In this document: positions 24,501 to 36,000 of the stretch, in pieces
Layout: every line of letters starts with the position of its first letter
Position numbering within the stretch: the stretch's first letter is position 1
Source: Eublepharis macularius
Taxonomy: Eukaryota > Chordata > Lepidosauria > Squamata > Eublepharidae
Direction: 5' to 3'
Length of the DNA: 64,000 nucleotides
Assembly: GCF_028583425.1 (NCBI RefSeq)
Contig: NC_072796.1
Span: forward strand, 86,976,464-87,040,463
Program-made: the position numbers and the translations under genes
The notes under the pieces: model-generated
The model's database searches: none
The model's input: only the letters and a program-made list of their open reading frames with translations
Told to the model about the DNA's origin: nothing

Positions 24501-27500
24501 TCACACTCTAAATCCATTCCAATCTTATGATTAAATGAATGAGAGCTACATGCACAGATCCTAATCCAGCAAAACCATTAAGCACATCCTTCATTTTAAT
24601 CATCACGTAGTCTCAAATGGTGGCAATGCAATGCCACATTTTTTTTTGCTGATTTGTAGGGATAAGCATCTGGATATTATTAACCAACCATGGCAACTAC
24701 AAGTTCCCCATTCTATAATATCATCATAAGTAATCCTGATTGGAAAATTAACAACATCTGGCAATACTGTAAAGGATTCAGATCTATTCAGAAACATTCA
24801 GATTTCAGTGCTATGCTGGCACTTGGCTATTCAGATTAGAATTCAGAAGAGTCAGAAAGAACGATTTTGCAGATAACAAACTTACAGGAACATTATTCAA
24901 GTTACACATGTAGATCTTGCCATCTAAGGTTACACTGAGAGGTCCCTGTCATTCCAAGCAGTGATGGTTTTCTGACATAGGGAGAAAGATGTATTTGAGT
25001 CTGTATAAGCAGCATAGGTCCTATTTGCTTGGTAGCAGCTGCCTTCTTTTACTGTGAATTGGTGGAGTATAAATATTTTAAAATAAAATCCTGTACTCTG
25101 TGGTGCAGTGCATGCTAGACAAACATTTTGCTTGAAGGTATATAAACTTGCAGATCTGTTTATGTGTGTGTGTAGGCAAATGCCCCTGCCAGACAGAGTC
25201 TATTTTATCATTTCAACAGATATGCAATAGACAGAGTCTATTTTATCATTTCAACAGATATGCAATCAGGTGAGGAAGACCACTAGACCCAGGTGGGAGG
25301 GTGGATAAAACAAGAGATAAGCAATTCCACTAGAGTAAATATCTCTTGACAGTAGCTGTATAAGGGACAATTGTGTGTGTGTGGGTAATCTTTTCCCAAT
25401 ATTCCCCCCTCCAGCTTCTGCTTCAGAAAAAAGGCATGCAGCCTTCTCAGCAGAGTTTTAGGAAAGCAGGGGTGGGTACTATTAAACAAAAGAGTGCCTG
25501 AGCAACAGGCTCTAACACAGGGGTGACCAAACTTGCTTAATGTAAGAGCCACACAGAATAAACGTCAGATGTTTGAGAGCCACAAGACATGATGCATTGA
25601 AGTGACTTCAGATGAAGAGGCAGGTTTGGGGGGAGTGTCCTGAAAGTGACAACACCGGAAGGGGTGAGGTTTTGGTGCAATATGCTGGAAGTGATATCAT
25701 CAGAAGGGGTGGAGCTTGGGAAGAGCCATCACTTGACCTTTGACTTGGAAGTGAAATCACAAAAGTGATGTCACATTCTTGCTAGGCTTCACCTCCAAAG
25801 TCCCCAGGTAATTTTTGAGTCAGACCTGGCAACCCCAACATTTTTATTGAAAATATGAAAAAGATGGAAATAAAGGAAGGAAGGAAAAAAGGAAAGGGGG
25901 GGGAGACATGGAAAGAAAGAAGGAAAGGGAGGGAGGGAAAGACATGAAAAAGGAGGAAAGGGAAGGAAAGGAAAGGAAAGAGGGAAATAAACTAAAATAA
26001 AATGTACGGCCACAGTGATACTCAGAGACCACCAGGAGCCGCACAATATGTCTAGAAAAGCCACATGTGGCTCCTGAGCCACAGTTTGGCCACCCCTGCT
26101 CTAACACTTCCACACTTTATTTTGCTGTATTCCACTTCTTTCAGCATTTTTCACCCAGCCCGGCTCCCTTACAGTCAGTGCTGGGCTAGATCAGGAAAGC
26201 TTCCACTCCCCGGGCTTTCTGCAAACTATACAAAACCAAATGAGGACTTTTTAAAATAGGTCATATGGCTGTGCTGCAAGGCAATGGTTTGGGAAAGGGA
26301 TATGGATTGCAGACTCTGCTACTGTATATTTTCTGTTGCTCTAAGTATGCTCCTACTGGTCCTTTCCGCATTATTTAATATGTTATGTCAAATTTCTTAT
26401 GTTTTGTTTTAGCATTGTTTTCTGCTCTGTATTCAGATTTATGCTAGTTTTTTTCAAATGTCTGCAATTCCCCCCCCCAAAAATTATTGCATTATTTATT
26501 CAGTGTCCCAGCCATGGATTGCATTGATCTACACACCTTGAGTCTCAGTGAGACAGGCAAACTACAAATAACATATAAATAAATACATAAATTCACACAT
26601 CAGAATGCTGGAAGAAAAAACATGGGAAAGGTTTAGTTTATCTTGCCCCAACCTCTGTTTTTGTTTTAAAATATACTTATCGACACTTTGCTTTTGACAT
26701 GGACAGGGGGAGCTGTCTTAACCCTCCCCCTCCCATATATTCTTATATTTGTGCTAACTTGCATTTTACTTGCTCTGCAAATGAGAAATTTAATTCTCTA
26801 TAAAATGAGAACATGTTCTCCTACCTGCCTGAAATTTGACCCCTTAGCTAAGCGGTCAAATCCTAAATGTATCAGCTTAAATCTCAACCATCAGATATCA
26901 GCCCAAATAAAAATCTCATGCTGAGACTTTACACATGTTGGGGCAGATCTTGAGATCTGTGGGCACAAGGATCCTAGATCTTGCATGTGTTCACCTCTGC
27001 CAAGAAGCTCTTTACAGCTTACTCTTGAGGTTGTGGGATCTTCAGAGGCTAATGCCTATGTGGGTTGGGAGGCTGCAGAAGGAAGAGAGCACAAAATCGC
27101 TTCCTTCTTCATCTTTCATGTGGAGCTTCCCCTTTCCCTTCCCTACTGCAGCCTCCCAACTCACATGAATCTGACCCTGGCACAGGACCCACGACTTCCC
27201 CTAGGTTGGAAAGGACTGGGTGGGGGGCGGGGGCGGAGATCCATGTTCACCAGTGCCTTCTGCTGAAAGATCACTGGATCTAACCTGTTGTGTTGTCCTC
27301 ATACACATTCATGCTATATGCAGGTATTTGTGTGAATGCCTGAAAGGACATTCCACAGGTCAGTACCCCAAACAATTGGGGATCCATATTCTGCATATTG
27401 CTTTGCATGACATGGGCAGCTGTACAGTTGTGAGAGTGATCTTTACTCACATCTAGACATGTACAGTGAACATAGATTAAATGCATGCACAACGAATGAC

Positions 27501-30500
27501 CAAAAAGGGCTATAGTCTCCAGCAAGCACTGGAGTCTAGTAGATACTGCCAGCAATGGCTGCTCACAACTAACAGGACAAAACCAAAGCCCTTGGGGGCG
27601 GGGGAGGATGCCATCATTCTTACTGAAGTGAGTTTATCCTTCTAGCCTGCTGTAGTTATAACTTGGGCATAATACATGCAGAAGACTTGCCTTTAAGCCA
27701 TTTACATTTCTTAAGAGGTCACATCAAGAATTGGCAGACCTGTTCAGAAGTGATTCAGGAGTTGGTTTAAATGTTGCTTACAAACTGATGCAAGTGTCAG
27801 GATCGTCTGGCTCTAGAGTTTGACTGTGTGTGTAGGCTTCTAGTTTGAAGAGGAGAAGATGGGTAAACCTACCAATGCATCCACCCCAAAGCTGCTCCGC
27901 TGCATCATTCATTCTGGTTTCATTTGGATTTCTTCATCTCTTTGCTGCTCCACCTGTACTCTCTTCGTTTGTGCTTAGTTGTGTGTGCACACCTTTCACA
28001 CAAAGATAAGTAAGGGACATATGGAGGAAGATGTGCACAGATTCAAGAGCAACTCTGGGCTGAATACAGACATTCATTCTGGCCTTAGAAGGTTGCGACA
28101 CCTGCTTGCAATTAAATGTGGTGCAGAATGGCACATCTACTGATGAATAAGATGCGCTCATGGATGTTGCATACTCTGCTTTGCCATTTCAGAAAGGCAG
28201 AACTTAAAACTTGTGATTTCACTCAGGAAAGCTTGTCCATGCGGGGGGCAGGGGGGGTGTATTTCTTCTCACTCTGCAGCTGTTAAAAGCACAAAACCTT
28301 AGTTTTAAAAAGAGAAAATTTCATGCCAACAACAATAGCTAGGGAAGCATGTGAATTGTGATTCTCCATAACAAAAAAGGCGCTACATAATTAAAGCCAG
28401 CGCTTCCTCCTCCTTTCTCTTTCCCAATGTGTTCTCCTGGCCTGGCCCTTCAAGATCAAATTTGCTTAATTTCAGAACAAAAAGTAAGTCGGAATAATGC
28501 ACAAGAAAACAATATGCCATCTGTTTTATTATAGCACTTGCTTGGCATGAGAGCCAAAGCAGCATTCAGTATAAAGACTGGGCCCAATCATCTTGTCAGC
28601 CCTTTTCAGCTTTGGCAGGCCTCATGTACACACCATTCAGAGATGGATCTCCAAACAAAAGGAAGCATCCATAACTAGGAAAAAGCCAACAGAGACATTC
28701 TGAGCTGCAATTCTTAACACAGTTTCTTTAGAAACTAACTTTTTGAAAAATCAGAAGGTGTCTGACGATGCAAATGCAACTTAAGCTAAGGAAAAGTACA
28801 GAGCATAAACTGAAACTGATCATATAGTCATTTCTTCTCCCCAGAGTATCTTGGGAATTATAGACATGAGAGGGGTTAGAGAGTGCTAAAATCATTTTTG
28901 GCACCTTCAGCAGGACCCATTTTCTATTATCACATTTTTAATTTTCTAATTTTTTTTACCCTATCAGCCTCAGAGTGTAGGAGAGTAGACATGACCCCCC
29001 CGCCCCCGCCCACTAGGGTTGCCAGGTCCAGGTTGGGAAATTCCTGGAGATTGGGGGGGGGGGTGGAGCCTGGAGATGGTGGGGTATGTGGAGGTGAGGG
29101 GCCTCAGAATAGTACGATGCCATAGAGCCCACCCTCCAAAGCAGCCATTTTCTCCAGGCGAACTGATCTCTTATCACCTGGAGATCAATTGTAATTCCGG
29201 GAGATCTCCAGCCACTACCTAGAGGCTGGCAACCCTACCCCCATTTAATTTTCACAACAGTCCTTTGAGAGTGTGACTGGCCTATCTCCAGACACCCAGT
29301 GAGCTTTATAGCTGAATATGAGGTTCCTAGATGTCTCCCCCCTCCCCTTCCAGGCACTCATCAGACCCAGAGAGGCTCAGGCAGGAAGAAGCATTGCAAA
29401 CAGGTGCAGCAGTAGTTTTCAACTCTCCATTTCAATTCCAGTCTATTTATTTCCTTTATACCCTGCCTATTCCCCCAGTGGGGACCCACAGTGGTGTCCT
29501 TCATTGCCCTCGCCTCCATTTTAACCCCACAACAACTCGATGAGGTGGAGTGTGTTTCTGGCCCAAGGTCACCCTACATGGCAGGGTGGGGGTTCAAAAG
29601 TGGGTCTCCCAGGCCCTAGTTATGCAGTAATCTGTTTGAAGATTTCAGGAACAATAATATGATGTTTACTTGCAATGTAGCTATAAAATGAAGAGTAGCT
29701 ATTTCACTTGATGAAAAAAAATATTTTTGAAAAAAAATAAATTGAATATTTCATTTTGTACACATAACAGACAGAGCAAGCAGCAGTTTCTACTCCACTG
29801 AAAAATCCCCAAAGTTCTTCCTATTTTTGATTTTTAAAAAGCTTATCTTACAAAGTACAAACAAAAGTGTAAAAAAGGGGGTGAAGGATGCATTAGCCTT
29901 ATAAACTGAAAGTTTCAACAAATGTACCATGCCACATCTAGAACTGAGAAGACAGGGGGATATTCAGGAAGACATAATGCACTGAGATAAACATAATGCA
30001 CTGGGATAAACATAATGCACTAGGATGAACTGGTGCCAGCATTGAACAACTGCACGATCAAAGTATTCATGTTGCAATAGTTTATTTAGATATGTATAAC
30101 CTACTTCTCTTGCCAGTGGGGACCTAAAGCAACTTACGTTATTCTTCCCTTCTCCAATTCATCCCTATAACTACCCTGTTGGGCTGCGAGTGTCTGGCCC
30201 AAGGGTACCCAGTGAGCATCCATGGCAGAGCTGGGTTCTGCACTTGGGTCTCCCACATCTCAGATCAACACTTCAACTGCTACACTATGCCAGAAATCCA
30301 TGTCATGCCATTTTAAGTGATCGATTTAAGTGCAAGTTCTACCACATCCTCCCTGATATTGCAAGGGATCCTGAGATATTCCAGCACAGTATAGTGGTTA
30401 GAGTGTTGAACTAGGAACCAAGAGAACCAGTTTCAGATCTTTACCCTGCCATGGAAGCTTGCTGGGTGACCTTGGGCCAGGCACACACATTCAGCCTAAG

Positions 30501-33018
30501 CTACCTCATAGGTTTGTTGTGGGGATAAAATGGGGGAGAGGAGAATGATACAAGCCAGATTGGGTCCCCATTGGGCAGAAAGGTGGGATAGAAAAAAAAA
30601 GTAAATAAATAAAATATAACAATTTTGGTATAATATTCAAAATATTGCTGTTCCCATGTGATCTCTTAGATGGCCTGCAAGGGGTGGTAACTCTGAACTT
30701 GTATGAAAATAAATCATAATTGTGTTGGGAAATGTCATATGAATCAGCACAAAGGACTGGGAGCCACGCTTTTTTAATAGGACTAGTCTGAAATGCAAGG
30801 GCCACATTTTCTGCTTGCAACAAAAAATTCTGCAAATAATTGCTTTATCCCCTTTTCCAGATGTCTGATTCAGCACACAGCCTCGGAAATGAAGGGAAGG
30901 TTTTTCTGCAGTTGCAAAATTCAGGATTTTTTGTTGTGAATGTCTCTGGAGTCACCGATATATCCCACAGAAATGTCCCTTTTGAGAAAAGTTATTCCTT
31001 ATGTTGTCCTAGGTGACAAATTCATTTGTTCTGCCTCCTATGATTAGCTTTCCACTCCCTTTTTGCTTAAAACTCTGCATGGGAAGGAGGGAGCTGACAG
31101 CAGCAGGCTAATGGCTGCAGTGCTCAAAAAACTCTCTAGCAAGCAGGAAGTGCTTGCTGTTTGGTCCAAACATGCCCTGTCCACTTGCTTGGGGAGGAGG
31201 AGCATTGAGAAATGTGATAAATCATGAGCACCTTGGACATTTTTCATATTACCCCTGCTTTCAAGAGTCCTGTGGTAGAGCTTTATGAATATAAATAAAC
31301 ATAAAACACTTCATAAGGTAAGATCAGTGACAAATAGAGCCCTAGCCTTCCTCATCCAATTAGGAATGCAAATTAAGTGGTCAGCTGTTTGCTTGCTCAA
31401 AATTAGCTCCATCTAGAAAAGCTATTGAATGCCAAGATTGTGGATGAAGCTCAGCACATCTTATAGGAATCTGGAATCTTGCTTTCCCCCACAGACTGAC
31501 TTCTTTCTAATTTTCTTTTTGCAGCCCATGGGATCAGAACGGATGGAGATGCGGAAACGGCAAACATCTGTGGCCCAGGAGACACCGAGCTCCGCACAGG
31601 AACAGCCTGGTGTAGGAAATCGAGGTTCCAATGCCTGCTGCTTCTGTTGGTGCTGCTGTTGCAGCTGCTCTTGGTATGCCTTCATGTCATCATCAGAGCT
31701 CCAGGGGGACACCACAACTAGTCACCATGGGAACATAAATATGTACTCTTTGGGCAACCAAGCAAGGCAGTTACAGTAGGAAGAGGCAGCCTTTGCATAG
31801 CTTTCCTTTGTAGATCTCAAGGTGAAAAAGAATAAGATATGAAAGGGAATTTAAATAGAACCAAGACGCAAATAGAAAAAGGAGCATTCAGACACCATGT
31901 CTCTCTCTGCTACAATGCACCCTTACAGCTTAGCCTATGCTTCAAGTGCCTTTATAAGTCTATTCATTTGGGGTAGCGTAGCAGCTGCTTTGCATGGAAA
32001 GTCCAGATTCAATCCCCAGCGTCTCCACTAAGATTTTTTGGGGAAGTAGAAAGACTTTGGGGGTTCCAAAGGAGTTGAAGATATTCTGCACCTGCCAGGT
32101 TAGAGTACTGGCTAGAGTACAGAGTTTGACTCTGTAAATAGCTCATAATTTCAGTAATGTGTGGAATACACCCTATAAGCAAGTATTTCAGCATTTCAAG
32201 CAAACATTAAGAGGTCCAAGTGACCAAGATAGTTTATAAGCTCATTCTGTGGTGGCTTCATCCATGGAAGGAGAGCCAGGGTTAACCAACCAGCCAGGCA
32301 AATACACAGAGGTGTTGGTTCCTCATGCAGAAACAGTAGCTTTGCCAACTTTCTGCACCTATTTTCTCTTGACAGTGGTTGACACAGCAGGCAAAGGGCC
32401 TAAGTGCATGCGTGTGCAACAGTACTCCCTTCCTCTTCCTGCCACCCCCGCCGGGTAGTTCAGGACCTGCCACTACCTAAGACTCAACCCTATCTTGTTT
32501 GGGGCTTGGGATATTGGGTGGGCTCTGTGTGAGAGACAGGAATGAGAATGTTCCTAGTTCACATCCCCCTCCCCATTTTTCTCCTATTTGTTATCCAACA
32601 TGGCCTAGCCAGGAGATTGTAGCATATACATGGATGGAACGGTTAGAGGCACAGGTAAGGCACAGTCTGAGTTCTTAAAAGATAAAGAACTTTATTCACT
32701 ACAACACGGCTTTACACTCTAGAGCACGGCACTAAGGGCTATTGCAGAGCTAAGAAAGAAAATAAAACTCTGGAGGCTAGTCTAAGCTTTGGAGACACAG
32801 ACGTTACCTTGGCATCCCAAGGGGAGAGACAATGTGGTGTAGAGGCTAGAGTGACAGAGGAGGATTTGGGTGGTCCAAGTTCAATTCCCTGCTTTGCTTT
32901 GGAAGTTTGCTGGGTGACCTTGGGCCAGTCACACACACTCAGCCTAACCAACCTCACACAATGGAGAGAAGGATGAAAGCCATTGGGGAGAAAGGTGGGG
33001 TATAAATGAAGTAAAATA

Positions 33019-33089
<71 letters not shown>

Positions 33090-36000
33090 ATAGAAACCCC
33101 TCCTTGAGATGAACACAAGGCCGCTGGAACTTACAGAATAAGGAGGCAGATACCTCTCCCTGTCCAAGTAGCTGCATACTATTGATCAAGCCTCAAACCA
33201 GAAAAATTCTTCTTTTGCCCCAGTTGACTGAAAAGTTACTGTCTTACCTTAGCTGCAAACAGGCCTATCATACACATGTTTAAATCCTGAAGTTGTTGCA
33301 AATTCTTTCCAGCATACCATATGCATACTGAAGCAGCTGGACTTAAGACACCACTGTATCAGTCAGAGAGGAAATTGTTCATTTTCCAATGAGCTCCTGG
33401 TATAGCCAAAGTAACCTTTTCAGTGTGAGAGTATCACATTAGAAGAAATAAGAGCTTTGAAATACTGTTATGAAGCATGGGTTTTAAGATGCAGCTGGTT
33501 CCTCATGTTCATTTACCTCTCCTCTGACAAAAAGGAAAAACACACAATACATCCCCACATAATGGATACTTCATTTTCATAGTCTTTAGATCCAATATGA
33601 AATTCACAAGCTATTTTATCCCACTTTCTTTTTAGTGCTTCTTTTTAGATTCACAAGTATCATGAGACAAGAAAACAAGTGCTCAATTGGATGTTAAAAT
33701 TGCTAGACATGCATGAGGCTTAAAATTACTGCTTCCGTTTAATAGCCTGGGCCCAGGCTTTGAGCAGAACAGTCGTTTGTTACCTCTAAATCACTTATTT
33801 CCTCAGAATAACTTTTCTACTAGTGAGAAATGTGAAACAAACTGCAATTTAATGCTCCATTTATAATCCCTATTTATAGAAAGCGTTTCCTCAAATAACC
33901 TGCATGATTTGCAAAGAAAAAAATTATGAATAAGAATAGAAATAGCATTGTAACTATAGAATTTTCAACATTCAAAGCTCTTTGAAATATTAACCATTTT
34001 AGGGAACTAGTGTGTGGGGGGGTGTCTCCAGCTGGGCTTTTGTTGGTTGAAGCCACAACTTCTGCCTTATCCTTCCATCTGCATTTTGGGTTGGAGGATG
34101 CTTTTCACTGTATAATTATAATGAATGGTTTTTCTTTGGGACTTCAAAATTAAGTGGGCACAGCTGCCATTTTGCAGAACATGACAAATACATTTTTAAA
34201 GGGGAGAAGGAACATGTATGCTTTGCATCACTTTGGATGGAATTTTGCTTAGTCCAGACAGTATAAATCTTGCAGCACAGATAAGGTCTACTCTACTGTA
34301 AAAGGGCAAGGTGTGTTGTCCATAGTCCAAATGTATAGACCTTATATATAGACCAAATGTATAGTTATTCAAGAGGGCTCCTGTGGCACAACAGGGGGCT
34401 TAGCAGGGGAAATCCAGGGGCAAATCCCTGCTATGAAACTCAACAGATGGCCTTGGGCAAGAAGTCACCAGTTCTCAGCCTATCCTCCCTTTATGATAGG
34501 AGCTACAACAGTAGCCTGAGCTTCCCAAATGAAGGACAGGAAAAAACACAATAAGCACACTGGGATTTAAATATAGGAGGGAAGTATCTGTACATTCATT
34601 GAGACTGCAGAAACAAAGCACACAGTTAAGTACTCTTGTCTTGAACTCTTATTGGCTTGACATGGTCACTCTGGTCCTGCACATCTCTTGTAGGATGAAA
34701 GACCTCCAATGTTGCAACCATTTTCTCTCCACATAAGCGCTTACTTGCCCATTTCATTGGTGCTAGCTAATACTTGGGAGAAAACTAAACATTAGAGTTT
34801 ATGCTGCTGACATTTTACAGCTGAATTTGGCTAGTTTAAAATGATGTGAGGAGACAATGGGACCATGTGATTCCCCCCCCATGCCTTTTCAAGTGCTGAA
34901 ACAGCTGTAAACCGTTTCAGGCATTTGAAAATGCATTATTGGGGGGGGGGAGATAAGAGTGCAAGATCCCACTGTGCTGTGAGCCCAATCAGGATCAGGC
35001 CCTTGTGGCATTTTTAAATAACTAAGTTCAGCTCTGAAATGCATTGGAATTCAAGGGTTGGACTCATAGCTACCATAATGTCTAGTTTGGCTGTTAGTAT
35101 AAACATGGAGAGCTACCTAGTTCCCAGTAGAAAACAAAAACTCATTCATATAAAGGGTTCCATGTGCACCCCACTCTTCAATGAATAGGTTTCCAGGGCA
35201 ACTCATAACGTATCAAAAACAAATCAATAAAACTTGTAAAATATTAATACAAAAGTTAGAATAAGGCATAAAGCATCTTAAAAAAGAACAAATTTAAGAG
35301 AGCATCAAAACAGTTTATTACAAGTGAGGGACCTGCAAGGACTTGAGGTGGGGAATCTTATTTTCCTCACTCCCACTATTTCCTCCCCCCTTTCCCTGAA
35401 AGCTGTAACAGCCTCTGCCTTTTTTCCGCTTCCTTCTCTTCTTCCCCCCACCAGCCAATCTACTTTTATTGCCACCCCTCCCCATCTCCGAACTTCTTTT
35501 CCTCCCCTGGCAAGATGCTGGCTGTCAGCATAGGCCAAGTCAAGTGGTGCTGGCTGCTGGGCCAGGCTGTTGTTCGGTGGGGAACCTACAAGGACTTGCG
35601 AGAGGCACCTCACTTTCTACTGTATCCCTCTTCCCACACTATTCCTCTTTCCCTCCTTCTGGCAATTCCCATGTCCTCAACTTTCCCTGCTTCCTTCTCT
35701 CCTTCCCACCTATCAACCAATGTACCTTTTATCTGCCCTCCATCTTCAGCTACATTTTTTATTTCATTTATACTCTGCTTTTCTTCACAATGAGGACCCA
35801 AAGCAGCTTACACTATTTATCTCTCCATTTTATTCTCACAAAACCCCTGTGATATATGATACGCTGAGATCCTAGTATGAAAAACTGTACCATAGTTGCT
35901 TTCATGGGGTGGCTGTTGAAGAGTAACAAGCAGTGGGCCTGGGTGAGTCATACAAGTCAGGTGCTAGAAGTTGCCCATTGGCTGTGGTCAAGCCTCAGTA

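Larger units (their letters stand above)
18175..31524 (+). other. RGS20: RGS20 intron 1 (about 13.3 kb)
   Basis: Bounded by GTAAGT at 18175 and a polypyrimidine tract with TTTTTGCAG ending at 31524. It holds SINEs, two hAT-like MITEs, a LINE 3' end near 26.3-26.6 kb and a 38-bp tandem duplication, listed separately. The part from 21.5 to 25.1 kb is A/T-rich and I recognise nothing in it. Confidence 0.8.

Noticed and set aside
32739..33189. Membrane-like LFIYLFIY protein frames
   Set aside because: Pure translation of an AAAT microsatellite tail of a SINE.
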